From Adiantum capillus-veneris (lineage: Eukaryota; Streptophyta; Polypodiopsida; Polypodiales; Pteridaceae), in contig CM043960.1 in NCBI GenBank assembly GCA_014529385.2, positions 120,414,543 through 120,478,542 on the forward strand: DNA of 64,000 bases, written 5' to 3'. The notes under the pieces are model-generated. The model saw only the letters and a list, made by a program, of their open reading frames with translations. It did no database searches and was not told where the DNA came from. The position numbers were made by a program, and so were the translations under genes. Below, piece after piece: positions 30,780 to 43,335 of this stretch (position 1 is the first letter of the stretch; each line of letters opens with the position of its first letter).

Positions 30780-33700
30780 AAGATGAAGTGCAGATAGAAG
30801 TTCAAAAAGTCAACCCAAGAGTTTATCCAAAAAATTTCACAAGGCAACAAATCATACAGTTGGTGCATATGAAATCACGCTCATTATACATGGATTATAG
30901 TGGTCAGATCTATAGTCAAGAGCCAGTAATGGAAGATCCAATAGATTAGCCAATTGAAGCCAATCTAATTGGAGAACCGAGTCAAAGACAATACAAAGGT
31001 CAAGATAGAGCATTCTAAAGCTTGATGCTCAGTGTTTTAAAAGAAGGTGCCGACAACTTTCATGGAAACATAAGCTCCTTTGCAAGAGATTGACATGAGA
31101 GAGCCAGTTGAAATACCACCAGTCATTGCGTATTGCTCAGATTGTGGAAGAAAAGGTGGACATTTTTGAAGATTGTCCAAGACATCTAGATAATAGGGAC
31201 ACATCAACTGCCAAATAGGGCATAAAGAAAATTGAAAATGCAAATCTTGATGTAAGTGCATCTAACTTGTCACTTTTAATGCAATCAGATGATTCTGCAT
31301 TACCATTAGAAGCACCAGTAAAAGCACTGCAAGTTCAAAATTTTCATAAAGATGCACAGACACCTGAAAAGCTTAAAATTGATTCTTTGAACAACAAACT
31401 CCTTCATGAATTTGGTCAAGATGTCCAGATATCACCGAATATTGAAGAGACTGTTAGGTTTGCAAATGATTGTGCATTCACTGCCACAGATGTGCAATCA
31501 TCCACGAGTCTAAGGAACACATCAAACAGAATGTTGTTAGCACTGTATGGCACACATAATTCACATGCACACTATGTAGACCAAAAAGGGCAACTATACA
31601 AAAAGGATCAACCAGTGTTTGAACGGCCCACATCCCAGCTCATAGAAATGCATCCAGTGATAGATAAGAAAGGATGGTTCATTTTAGAGAATAGAATCTA
31701 TTATAGACCATCCTCTCTAGAGTTGAAGAATATTACTTGAGTGAACCTAGAAATCCGTTTAGAGCCAAACTCTCCTCCATCGAAAGTCAAGCTTTGATGT
31801 TGTGACCAAACGAGCATATACTTTGACCAAAACGGACGTAGATATAGACGAGATTCTAAAATCTATGATGCCATGGGTCCTGAAATCCAAAAGCTCATTT
31901 CATAGGAGACCCATGGGATAGAAAATATCAGGGCAAAGATAATGCTATCTACAAATTGACTTGGGGAATAATTTGTTATGTTTTATAGAGATACATAGGA
32001 AACTATGCAGAAGGTTTACAAATGCCAAACATCAACAGTGCTACACAAAGTGTGCCTTCACAATCCCAAAAGATGAGACTAAACTAGAGCCAAATAGTTT
32101 TGAACTCTCATAATGGAGCAGTCTATAGTGATCACCCTAGGAAGGGGGGAGCTGCAAATCCATCAAGCTCAACTCTAGTACCAGAAAATGCTACACCAGT
32201 AAGAAGCCCTAAAAATTCTAATCAACATACCCCTTCAAAGCAAAAACCATTGGAAGATCATATGGTTGTTGGAAGTTTTCCACTGACCCAGATCCCATCA
32301 AAATATGTAGACAACTTCTTCTATGAAGATCATGAGGGAAAAAAGTTTCAGTTGATCTCCACAAGTCCAAGCCAAAAGTTGACAAATCCAATAGTGTTCA
32401 AGCAATTGCATGTAACCAAGCTCACATATGCATATCGAGATGCACATGGTAATGAATATCAGCAAGATCATGACCTTGTACAAACCCATATGGATGGCCC
32501 CGACTGAAGTCAAATACTAGATGGGGATGATGCAAAGCCTTAAGCTGCCAGAACAGGTGACAAAAAAGTCAAAATCAATGAGAGTTAAAGTCCAGAAGGA
32601 TACACAAAGGTCACCACCAAATTCTCCTTTAAAGAGACAGATTCTGCAAGACAGTACAATGGATCTTTTAAGATCAAAGGTTACTCAGATGCAGGTAGAC
32701 AATGCTGATTGAAGCAGGTGGCTAAAGCAAAGAAAATGTCGATAAAGTTCAACCAAAGGACACTGCCACAACAATAGCACTCAATACAGAAAAAGATCTT
32801 GAGACGATCAAGTGCAACATTGTTGGTGGGAATGAAGAAAAATTCTCAAGCAAAGTAAAGCTAGATTTTTAGTTAGATAAGGACTTGATGTCTTTTCGCA
32901 CTTGGAAAGATGTGGCCAACCACAACTGGAAGATTCTCCTGAATTTGTGAGCATATCGAGAAATAAAAGAGAAAAATGGTGGGGAATCATCTCCACCGCC
33001 AGTGAAGTAAGTTTACAGAGCATTATAACCCAATTCTATGTGATCACAATAAAAGATGTACCAGATCACATCATATTGGGAATTCCATTGGCCCAAAAGG
33101 TCTTAGAGATATAGAGTTCAATGAAGATGCAATTGTCAAAGAAAACAAAGACTCAAGACCAAGACGGGTCACTCGCGGGATGATAGCACAAAGTCCTCAA
33201 GCACAGTTAAAATGGAGACCGATGCCAAATCAAAGCTTATTGAAAATGATTCATCTCCATTGAACAGAACTGCAATAGAGCTTAAATCAAATCAAGCAAT
33301 AGCAAGTGCATATCAAACAGAGCAAAGGGCAACCACGATTGCTATTGAGCAAAGAATGCCACCAAAGCCAACAGTTAAGAAAAACGGGGTTGCAAACACC
33401 CAAGAAGCAATAGGAAGTCCAAAGATCAAGACATTGGTCGCTAAACCAACTAATGAAATTCAGATTGGAAAATAGAGTCTCAAGCCACCCTCCATAGAGA
33501 TACATTTAGATCAAGATGATACCATGACAAAAGCAAAACATAAATCTTCAATAGAACCTCCAATGAGAATAGCTGTAGTTCTTAGCAGTACAAAAAGAGC
33601 AAGTGTTAGATGTAATGATCTATTGGATAAAGAAGAAAAGTGCAATATGGTTGTAGGTAGCAGCCAAAGAATCCTCTAGCTCACTCTATGCAAACATGAT

Positions 33701-34984
33701 AGCAAAAAAATGCTAGGTATGCATATATTTCAAGAAGGAATGGTTGCTACAACTTAGCATCCAGAAGCATGAAGAGCAGGTAAAGTTTCAAGTAAAGTCT
33801 TCAAAACACATGCATGCAGATGTCGTCCTTGGCCATCAGTGGTTAGACCAACACAAGAGCTCCGCCAACTTTGGAGTTTGTTTGGAAAAATATTCGTACT
33901 CCCGTTTTGGTAGAGAGAGGTAAAGTCAAACTCCTTCAAGGGCCTTTTTGTGAGTCCAAATTTCACCTAATGACTCTCTTTCCCAACTTTTGGCAAGCAA
34001 CAAATATAGATACCATTAATGCTAGATTCAAATTTGCAAAAGTCACAGGAATCAAAGACAAACCTTTCATACAATGGTAAATCTAAAGTGGACCTTCCAC
34101 CGATTAGCATGAAAGGTGTGACAGCATTTGTCTCTACATCAAAGAACCCTCGTGGATCAGATACTTCTAGCAAGTCAGGCTTTCAAAACTTCAAGTCAAT
34201 TGCTGACCCAACTGAAACCTCTAAGGAGACACCCATAAAAGAAAAGATATATCAGCCCAAGTACTCAATAAATCAAAACAAAGTAAAGCAAGTATTTGTT
34301 TTGAGCAGTTTAGTCAAAGTCAATGATCCGGTTTGGATTAAAGACAGAAAATCAACACAAAAAACTACACACATGGGATGGATAGCATCACATTGGAGCT
34401 TCAAGGAGCAGAAGTACCATAGAGGTAACAGATAGATATGGATACCAAAACCTCAGGTAAGGGCATATGAAGTAACATCAAGTCCATCCCAAGAAAGAAG
34501 GCCCACAAGGTATCAGCCTTGACAATATCCTAGGATACCTAAGAAGCAGGTATACAACAGAACAACATCAAAAGATGTTGAAGTCTACCACAATTCTCAA
34601 GAGGATACAGAACAAAGACGGATCTCAAAGAATCTTCCTCTTGGACAAGGATTCTACACATGTTATACAAAAATATGGCTACCAGTCAACCACAAGCCAA
34701 ATGCAACTACACCGGACCTGCATGAAGATCTCAAGAACTCAACAAGACCTAGCATGAAGCAAAGTCAACAAAGGAGATACAAAGGTCATCAAGAGATTTG
34801 GATTCATAAGTCTTCCAATACTCCTAGTCAAATGCCAAATGGCGACAATGAACATAGGCCTACAACAACATCAAAGACTTCTTACAGCAGGCCTAATTGG
34901 AGAATCAAACAGATAATGGAGTCTTCACAGTCAAAGAAGGACAACCCAACTAAAGCGAATGTAGATTCAAAGATGATAAAATAG
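30780..34984 (+). pseudogene. Gag/protease-only LTR polyprotein remains
   Basis: A chain of short plus-strand frames (31267-31740, 32100-32507, 32521-32712, 32902-33114, 33212-33475, 34019-34435 and others) reads as one decayed polyprotein. At 31124-31175 a zinc knuckle CSDCGRKGGHF then EDC is broken by one extra T in a T run. Two protease-like C-terminal motifs occur: DVPDHIILGIPLAQ (about 33055-33100) and ADVVLGHQWLDQHKS (about 33815-33860). No RT, RNase H or integrase is present. The Lys/Ser/Pro-rich middle is not recognised. Confidence 0.5.
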
Positions 34985-36065
34985 GTATGGTAGAAGTAAC
35001 CTTTAATGCCAACTTGGTCCTTCACTAATCCTCATTTTGAGGATTCAAGCTTACTTTTACCTAAAGAAATGTTTGTAGTAAGCACAAGAATGTAAAAAGT
35101 CAAGTCGTTAGGGTGCAAAAAACACTCTTTGTCATAGTCAGAGTCGGGCTGCTGAACCATAAAATGAGCAAAGCATTAGTCCCAAAGCTTCAAGTCATAA
35201 TAAACTTTGTGCTAAGAGTCGTAGTTATTAGGCTTACGCTCAAGCTGGAAGAGTTTAGCTTATCTAAGTCATGTTGCTCATGCTGTATGAGATGAGCATA
35301 AGGGTCAAATTCATGGTGGAGTGCCATAGAGTCCAACATTCATGCACAATGCACAGTAAAATGAGAGCACATATCCTCAACAAAGAAAACCATTCTTAAA
35401 GGGTGCCAGCTTGCAAAGCCATGTCATATGATTTTATAGCTACACCATCTTTCTGAAGAACCCCTTAAAATCTTTTTTGCACAACATATTATTTCCCATG
35501 CATTTTTGTATATGCATAAAAAGGAAGTCACACCATTGGACAATATGCATTAGACACTCTTTTTTGCTTCCACCTATGCACCTTGAGTGGACTACAATAG
35601 GCAAACCAATGTTCCATCATGCTACCCTCTCATATTTGCTGACTTTTTAAATCCATATCTATTAGCAAATAATCCCTTGAGTACTTTATTAACTTTATTA
35701 ATATTTCCCATGCTAATAAGTACTCCAATAATACGCGTATCCCAAAGGCACTTTTTTCCCACTGGATTTTTTTCCTTTGGTCATCCAGGTATTATACCCT
35801 AATTTAGAACCTCATCGTTCTACTCCTCTTATACATACTTTTCATCAATAAACAGTAGCCTCATCATTATGCTATTACAACGGACAAATGAAACATCATC
35901 TCTTACATTATACAAATTCAGACCAATTAAGAGGCCACAAAAAATTGAAGCTCATCAACAAATTCAATGAAAAACGAAGATGATCAGCCCATCAACAACC
36001 AATCAAAAACCTTCCACAGCCTCCACGGACACTTTTCAGCAGTGCTCGAGGACGGGCAGTAAAAT
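34985..36065. other. Unassigned 3' region
   Basis: No gene seen. Ends in the purine-rich segment next to the LTR. CTCGAGGACGGGCAG at about 36045 resembles the sequence before the PPT in plant gypsy elements. Confidence 0.45.
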
Positions 36066-36684
36066 CGGAAGGAGAGAATGTTAACTGAGCCAACGTCAGT
36101 TAACAGAAGTTGTCAAAGGCCCGAGCCTTACGGATGCACATCGAAGATCAACATGAAGAAGCAGTAAAGATTGGAGTTACAATTTTTTCACATTTTTCCA
36201 AAATGGTAATGTATTATAAATTCCCAATTTATTTCAAGCCATTGTAATAGTTTGAATGTGTTACGGGCTCAATGGGAGTTCCAAGATGTAAAGAACAAGT
36301 CAGTTAGTGTGCCTAGGTTGCAGATTCAATAAGTGGTGAAGCCCTAAAGGCCTTGGACGCTCGGACATTGCATATTTTAGACCTTAGCTAAGGTATAAAA
36401 GCCAACTTTGTAAATATTTTATTAAGTTTTGGATAATAGAAACACAATGTGAGCTAATGGCGCTCACTTCTCTCCTTCTCGTGCTTCCTACTCCCTTCTT
36501 GGTTGTTACATTGCAGTGCCGACAGTTGCATTGCAACTCCAGGTAAGATCTCTACGCATTGACGTAAACATATCATGGTAAACTGTAGCTTTTGGCGTCA
36601 CTGATCTACAACTTAATTTCATCATAAGTAGGAATTTAAGCTAGGAAATCACAAAGTAAGCACATGCGGGGTATTGGGGCATCA
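36066..36684 (+). mobile_element. Gypsy type-3 LTR with PPT
   Basis: PPT CGGAAGGAGAGAA (36066-36078) then TGTTAACTGAGCC at 36079; ends GGGGCATCA at 36684, 606 bp. A TATAAAA box is at about 36393. The reverse copy at 17862-18447 supports both edges. Downstream sequence (36685-37010) repeats 28405-28690, so this LTR may be shared by two head-to-tail copies. Confidence 0.8.
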
Positions 36685-36724
36685 TTGCTAAGCATTTAGA
36701 TGCATTCAAAATAAAAAACTACTA

Positions 36725-37010
36725 GGTCAAAAACTCACCTGTTGTTAATAATCGTGATTTTTTCACTTCATCAAAAGTGAGATTTGATACCATAAGCATG
36801 TGTGCTTAGGTCTTATATACATGTCCTAGAAGTTTTGTAACGTTCGGATGTTGTTTGATGCTATAAAAATTATGATTTGTTTGTTGATTATTAGCGATTA
36901 GCTTTTGATGACTTAGGTCATTTGAGTGTAGCTTGTGTTAGATGCAAGTTGTCTATTGTTTTCTGAGAGATTGACACCTTCTTGTAGCCTCTATACACTA
37001 GTCAAGTCAG
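36725..37010 (+). repeat. Direct repeat, right copy
   Basis: Matches 28405-28690. It stops at CACTAGT/CAAGTC, where gypsy integrase sequence of another element begins. Confidence 0.8.
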
Positions 37011-37089
37011 ATTTGTCCCATGGATTGACAATTATGCTCATGGTTATCGCTATGTCTGCAATAAGATAGGAGTGAGGTTAGAAACCCAT

Positions 37090-38260
37090 CCCACAGTGTG
37101 GTGTGTCAAAAGACTAAGTATGATAGAGGGAAGCAACCTGGATTTCTTTAGCCATTTCCAATTTCTAATTCACCATGGGAGAGCATATCCATGGATTTTA
37201 TCTTTGGATTTCCCAAGTCTATCGATGGGAATACAGAAATATGGACAATAGTCGACAGGTTTAGCAAATAAGCACATTTTATACCTGTCAAAAATACTAT
37301 TAAGGCACATCAAATGGCAACTCTCTTCATATCTCATATCTTCAAGTACCATGGCTTGCCAACATCCACAGTGTCAAATAGAGATCCTAGAATGATTAGT
37401 AATTTTTGGAAGGGTCTCTTTGAGAATCTAGATACAAGGCTAAATTTCACTTCAGCCTATCACCTACAAATGGATGGCCATAGTGAAATAGCAAAACTTA
37501 TAATTCTAGATCTACTAAAAACCTATGTTATGGAAGTAGATCAATGCTCACAATGGGAGAAGTACTTACCCCTTGTGGAGTATGCGTACAACATACTTCT
37601 ATAAAAAAGGCACCTTTCAAGGTCATAGAGGGAAGATCTAAACGTCCCTTAATTGCTACTTAAAGTACATGGGAAGATCTTCGTTTTTGATAATGAGTAT
37701 AGCCGAGATTTGCAAGAATATTTTTAAAATATTAAAGAGGCTATATCTATCTCATAGCAAAGACAAAAGGCTGTTGCTGACAAGCATAAAAGAGCCTTAG
37801 CCTTTAAGGAAAATGATTGGGTCTTGTTAGAATTCCCCAAGGCTCGTCTAAGGAAAACTACGGGCAAAAATCCTAGGGGCCACCAAAAGTATTATGCTAA
37901 GCTAGCAAAAAGATACTATGGTCCTTTTCAAATCCTTAAACCAATCAATGAGATGGCCTATCAATTAAAGTTTCCCAATCATTGGCTCATAGACAATGCT
38001 TTTCATGTGAGCCTACTTAAGCCTTACAAAGGAGATCCACCAAGAGAACCAATAATTGAGGACTCGCCATCCAAGATCAAAGATCAAGAAGAGGTGCTTT
38101 AGACCAAATCCATCCTTTGACCTGAAAACAAGGTATTAAGACATGGTAAGATTATCCGACGGTATCTTATTAAATTCAAAAATTATCCTTTTGAAGATGC
38201 TAGATGGATGCAAGGAACATAGCTTAAGGATAGTATGAACCTTGTCAATGCTTACAATGT
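37090..38260 (+). pseudogene. Chromovirus integrase and chromodomain relic
   Basis: Integrase: a CQKTKYDRGKQ finger remnant, then core residues in SMDFIFGFPKS, VSNRDPRMISNFW and YHLQMDGHSEIAK (the D, D and E of the catalytic triad). The C-terminal part has RYYGPFQILKPINEMAYQL and FHVSLLKPYKG (37824-38102). It is followed by VLRHGKIIRRYLIKFKNYP and ARWMQGT, a chromodomain with its aromatic cage pattern, interrupted by TAG. Stops and frameshifts at about 37150, 37270 and 37600-37820. Gag and RT are not attached. Confidence 0.85.
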
Positions 38261-38597
38261 TATAAGCAAATGTCAATGCTTTTTAAATGAACAATGTTTT
38301 TGTCTTATAAGACTAGTTCTCTTTTTATTGTGCACAAATTCAAGTAGTATGCATGCTTAGAATAATGTTTTTGATGACCACGTTTCCCAAACACCAAGTA
38401 GAAGTTGTCACTCTACTATGGGACTATGATATGGATTAAAGAGTATAGATGCTTGCGGTAGTTGAGTCTCTCAAGCACCAAATGGACTAGTCATCCATTT
38501 TGGAATGATGTTGTAGGTTGAAAAGGGATCATCTATCCACATAGACTAATGACTAAGGCTCACCTCTACCTCATAGTCGAGGACGACTATGGTTTCA

Positions 38598-38925
38598 AGA
38601 GAGAGGTAATGTCATAAAATATAATATTAACCTATCCCAAATGGTTTTCTCATATTGAACTGATCATTTAATGCGGGAAAATGAATGGGAACAAGAGCTA
38701 GAATATAGATATGTGGTTTTGGATCTATCTTAGCACGGGACCAAAGGGAGAGAAGGGTACATCTCATTGAGGGTCCAAAAAGGATATGGTCTACCAAAGA
38801 GCAATGAGAAGATAATGGAACTTAAAAGACCTTAGGTTAGCTTCAGTAACAACCTCCAAAGCTTAGTGCTAAAAGTCCTTAGGCCTAGGACCTTGTTAAT
38901 CGACAAGCCATACAATTGAGTCAAT
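38598..38925 (+). mobile_element. PPT and LTR start of the chromovirus
   Basis: TCAAGAGAGAGGTAA then TGTCATAAAATATAATATT at 38610. Its first about 300 bases are the reverse complement of 23550-23850, so it belongs with the antisense gypsy LTR type. Beyond about 38925 similarity ends and a minisatellite begins. Confidence 0.75.
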
Positions 38926-38930
38926 ATTGG

Positions 38931-39330
38931 GCGAATAGGAAGCTTGGGGACTGCCCAACGCTCCCTATCGCTTGGTGTTGACCTTGGTGTTAAAGCCATT
39001 ACAAGAGACAGTAAAGACCTTGGGAAAGTGGAGTCACTATTGGGCGAATAGGAAGCTTGCCCAACGCTCCCTATTGCTTGGTGTTGACCTTGGTGTAACC
39101 GACGATGGAGACCCTTTTGGTGATGTGATCACAATTCATGTAGTGGAGTCAATACTAGGCGAATAAGAACCTTGGGGACTACCCAACGCTCCCTATCACT
39201 TGGCGTTGACCATGGTGTTAAAGATATTACATGCGATAGTGGGATCAGCACCGAGCGAATAGGAGGCTTGGTGATTGCCCAATGCTCCCTATCGCTTGGT
39301 GCTGACCTTGGCAAATGAGCGTTGGTCCAG
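38931..39330. repeat. Minisatellite with internal inverted repeats
   Basis: Four units start with GCGAATAGGA-type phrases at 38931, 39044, 39159 and 39255 (spacings 113, 115, 96). In each unit GCGAATAGGAAGC is followed by its imperfect complement GCTCCCTATCGC (38960-38971 in unit 1), giving a stem-loop. On the minus strand the units encode similar peptides, but two spacings are not multiples of three. Confidence 0.85.
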
Positions 39331-39609
39331 TAAACATCCATAGATATCACATTGTTTTGAGTGAGGGACCATGCTTGTTGGTCCTATAGGTGCTTGGGTG
39401 ATCGCCGATGAGAGGCGCACCACATATCTCATTTGATACTATTTTTACTTTGACCAGCCATTGTGGCGCCCATGTGTGAATGGGTTAAACTCTTATAAAA
39501 GGTCTATTTTGACCTAAAATCCTTATTTTGTAAGGAGTAAGCTAAGAAGTGCTCTTGCTCCATCTCTATCTCCTTCTCCCTTGTATGCTCACGGGTGTGC
39601 GTGTGTATG

Positions 39610-39612
<3 letters not shown>

Positions 39613-39663
<51 letters not shown>
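39613..39663. repeat. (GA)n microsatellite
   Basis: About 25 GA units, within the presumed 3' part of an LTR just before a PBS. Confidence 0.96.
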
Positions 39664-39664
<1 letters not shown>

Positions 39665-39886
39665 ATTGCGGAGGCATTGGCAACAGTGAGGCGGTTGAGC
39701 GCGGCATCAGTAGCAGCTCCTTCTTCTTTGTGGCATAGTATCCTTCATGACAGAAGCATTGAGCGGTCAGTGAAATACCATTGTTTCTTTGAGCTTGCTA
39801 GGACTCTCTAGTTGTGTGTTTGCATCCTTTCAAGGCTCGCAGATGGTGCACAGGCGAGTCCCCAGCCTTTGACATGTACGACAAAG

Positions 39887-39915
39887 CGTACAATTTTGGC
39901 ACCGCTACTGAGGAA
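39887..39915 (+). promoter_or_regulatory. Probable PBS of a gypsy-type element
   Basis: TTTTGGCACCGCTACTGAGG begins at 39894, resembling the TGGCGCCGTTGCC-type PBS of Tat/Athila-like plant gypsy elements. CA at 39891-39892 could end the 5' LTR. The start of that LTR is not resolved. Confidence 0.45.
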
Positions 39916-40657
39916 AGCTTTGCATTAAGCTCAAGGAGCACTCAGTGCTACCTCGAGAAGCCTTTCTTTCATCTGTTTTTTGTGTTTTGCTATGTTGTGT
40001 TGACTGTCTACTGTGAGTGTACAGAGTATTGTGTTTGACAGAGTGGTTAGTAGAGATAGTTAGTGTTAATTAGCTTTATTTCACTGTGTTAGTTGAAAAG
40101 AGGCTAGATAGAGTTCGTAGGAGGTGTTGTGTGCTGTGGGAGCTCGACGCCCACGCGGCCACATTATCCTCACAAAAGTTATTATTTTTTTCTTTTTTTT
40201 AACGCTCAAGATATTTGGGACTAAAAAGAAATTCAAAAATTAAATTAAAAAAATATTATTCTAAAAGGAAGGAATCGTGTTCTTTCCCCAAGCCCAAGCC
40301 CAAGCCCATGCCTTGGTCTCAGTCCTCAGTCCTATGATATACTACTCACACTACCTTATATATAAAGACTAGGATCTCAAGTAAAGGGAGGGCATGTGGG
40401 ACAAGTTCCTCACGTCCTCCACCATCCCCTTCACACTCACCCTTTGGACCTACTAATTCTAGCCCTCTCCCCACCTAAGAAAAGACTAGTTTTAGGATTC
40501 TGAGGGCTGTATGTAACCGAATTGGGGGCTGTAAAGCAGTGCATGTCCCCCTAGCCAAGACGCTTGTTTTGAGCTATCGCACGCCATATTTCGTGGCTTG
40601 TTTTTTTTTAAGGGACCAAAAACACAAAAAATTGGGTTGTAAACACCTAAAAACTAG
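39916..40657 (+). other. Leader of the gag/protease element
   Basis: No coding frame of note. CAAGCCCAAGCC repeats at about 40290-40306 and a T-rich run near 40180-40200 are the only features. Confidence 0.45.
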
Positions 40658-42830
40658 GTGCGCAGCCTTCACGAGCACTCACCAACACCTATGCACCTAT
40701 GCTCTGGTCATGTGCTAAAGGACGAGCACATCAAGAGTGTCTCCATTTACGCCGGCACTCATTATTCCCCTACCTTAGGCTCTAGGCCCTCAACGAGAAC
40801 CCAAGGTAGTACCACTCAGGACCCGCATATTGCATCTAGTGACTCTTCCTCTGACTACGATGTCATGGAGGGTCCAATGCCTAATCTTGATATCTCAAGT
40901 CAAGAAATGCATGCCATGGGCCCATGTTCTGGGCTGAGTGTACTTAGCCGCTTGAAGGAAACCTTTAGTGGAGCCACTCGCTCTGGACATGGAGCTAACG
41001 ATGTAAATGAGGGGGGTGGGGAAGTAAATTTTCCATTATCCCATGCTCCTGTAGAGTGTGCACGTGAATACTCCATTCACTACACCCCCTGACTTTTTAG
41101 AGCTATTCCCCTTCGAGGTTATATTACCTGATGGTAGAAGCCTTGCCAAAGTGCAAGAGGTTGAGCAGTATATCATTGCGGCTAGGAAAAAGGAAATTGA
41201 GAGCTTACGCAATGTGGAGTAATGAAGAGAGTTAAAAGTGAAAGCCCCTATGTCAATATCCTTGCTAGGAGAGCAATCGAGTGCTCCTGAATTAGCGACC
41301 ACTAAGGGTCAACCCATAGAGAGCCACATTGAATCTAGTTCAAAGGACACCCCTAGCACCTCAATCCTAGATGGAGCATTCCTAAATGAGAACTGGGAGT
41401 ACGAACTACCAATGAAAACTCTAACCGACCTATACATAGGGCACACCTATCACGCAGGTTGGTTAGATGTCCTACAATCCACAATGGGTGCTACTAGTGT
41501 AGAGGATCAACAACAAAGAGTTTGTGAGGTCATCCATAGGGTTATTGAACTAGAGAGACAAAACAAGGGGATCCATATGCCTTCAATGGGTCTCATGAGA
41601 TTCTTGGATACAGGGAAGGCTAAACAACCAACCTTATCGCAAATGGAGACTCCCTCGGTAAGTCCGATGGATCCTCCATATGTTGTTTTGCCAGGGGTCT
41701 CAGTGCAATCTGAGCCCACAAGTGATAGCTTTACCTTTCCAAGTCTAGCTCATCTTTCCCTTGATGATACCATGGGTACCATGCCTACCCCAATGATGGG
41801 CATGCCAAGAAACACGTCATGGACCAAGCACCGCAACATGGTAGCTCAATGCCTGCAACATTACCTACAAGTGTGTACAAATCGTATACACCTATGGGTC
41901 CTCGTACTCATGTAGCTCCTAACCCTCCCATTGTTTCAACAACCTATGCTCCACAAACACAACATCCAAGCTCTCATTCAATGGGACCATACCGGCTAAC
42001 ATTAGCATATCACATCCAATGTCTGCTATGCCTAGGGCCACACATATGAACTTTGGACCACCACATGACACAACACCGTACCAAACTTGGAACCCAAGGT
42101 CTTCCTATGCGCCAAGCCCAATGCAAATACCTACTCCACATGTAGTCTCTAGAGCGCCTTCACCCACGGTGCTTAGTCACTTAGGTGACTTGGCAACATT
42201 TGCTAAAGCTATCGGACGATTTGTTGCTGAGAATATGCGTAACATGACTGATAGAGAGACTAGAAGTAAGGTAGTACAAATAGCCAAGCTCACACAAAGA
42301 TTTAGCGAAGACAAGGATGTGAGAAAGAATATCGAAGTGTTTGAACAAATATGCGATTCTCTAGGAGAACACAATGACCTGCATAAGAGTGATGCTTTAA
42401 GACTAAGCTTAAGTGGGAAGGCTGGGGATTGGTATAGAACTTTAAGGGTGGAAGAAAAAACGATTTACCCTACTCTTAGGAGACTGTTCTTGAAAGAATA
42501 CATACAAGAGGGAGTGCTTTGAGGTATAGCATCTCAACTCCAGGAAGCCCAAAGAAAGGAAGGAGAGTCGGTGAGAGACTTTATTAGTCGCTTGAAGCAT
42601 TTAAATTGTTGTTTAATCCAAATGAGTGCTTCAATAATAACCAATTGCTTGATAGATTCATTAGGGGATTACAACATGAGAGTATTTACAATGGCCTAGT
42701 CATTAGAGGTATCACCACTTGGGAAGCAGTCACCACCAACACGATCCAATTGGAGGATAATTTAATGATTCAAGGAGAAAGAGTGTCTGTTGAGCCTAAA
42801 TCTCCTAGCTTGCAAGCATCGGGCCATTAG
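40658..42830 (+). pseudogene. Gypsy-type gag relic
   Basis: Frames 40658-41092, 41238-41915, 42019-42522 and 42606-42830 form one broken polyprotein. The first 1.4 kb is Ser/Thr/Pro/Met-rich and not recognised. From about 42170 the retrotransposon gag core appears: FEQICDSLGEHNDLHKSDA, LRLSLSGKAGDWYRTL, LFLKEYIQ, then (after a TGA and a frameshift) QEAQRKEGESVRDFISRL and LLDRFIRGLQHESIYNGL. No CCHC knuckle was found. Confidence 0.75.
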
Positions 42831-42927
42831 CCAATGACCCTAAAGCCTATTGCTAAGGAGCCAAATATATCTGAGATGACTTTAGCAGATCTCACCAAGG
42901 CCATTCAAGAGAGTCTTAGAGACAATC

Positions 42928-43335
42928 ATGCTCCGCAAAACAATCATATGTATCCAGAACTCTGTTGTAGAAATACCTGTTAACAAGTTGGGACAATACT
43001 CTGAGGGCGATGAATCCAATGTGACCATACCAATCACTACCAAGGGATTAACTCTAAAGGGAATCCTTGATGGTGGCATTGGGGTTAGCATTGTGACTAA
43101 AAATTGTTGGGAAACTATGGGAAGACCTCACCTTGGGACCACAACCATAGTAGTAAAGATGGCCAATGGATCTATTGTTAAACCTATTGGGATGCTAGAA
43201 GATCTCAAGATCAAGGTCTTTGGACACAAAATAAGAAATACCTTCATTGTTATGGATTTCTCCAAGCACACCATGACATCTAAGATGATCTTAGGATGTC
43301 CTTTCATGAGGGAGGCCAAAATGGTGCATGACTAG
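42928..43335 (+). pseudogene. Aspartic protease (DGG active site)
   Basis: An open 135-codon frame with LKGILDGGIGVSIV (active-site Asp in a DGG rather than DTG/DSG setting, as in a group of plant gypsy proteases), the flap region VVKMANGSIVKPIG, and MILGCPFMREAKMV. Stop TAG follows where W is usual (HDW), fitting a point mutation. It is the only catalytic domain of this element. Confidence 0.75.

Noticed and set aside
30780-34984. Endogenous pararetrovirus or a cellular protease gene
   Set aside because: The protease-like ends and knuckle fit gypsy-type gag/protease; no movement protein, RT or virus-specific motif is visible, and a downstream PPT and LTR are present.
38931-39350. Minus-strand repeated-peptide gene with SAPSDRE motifs
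   Set aside because: Unit spacings 113 and 115 are not multiples of three, so the frame is not kept through the array.
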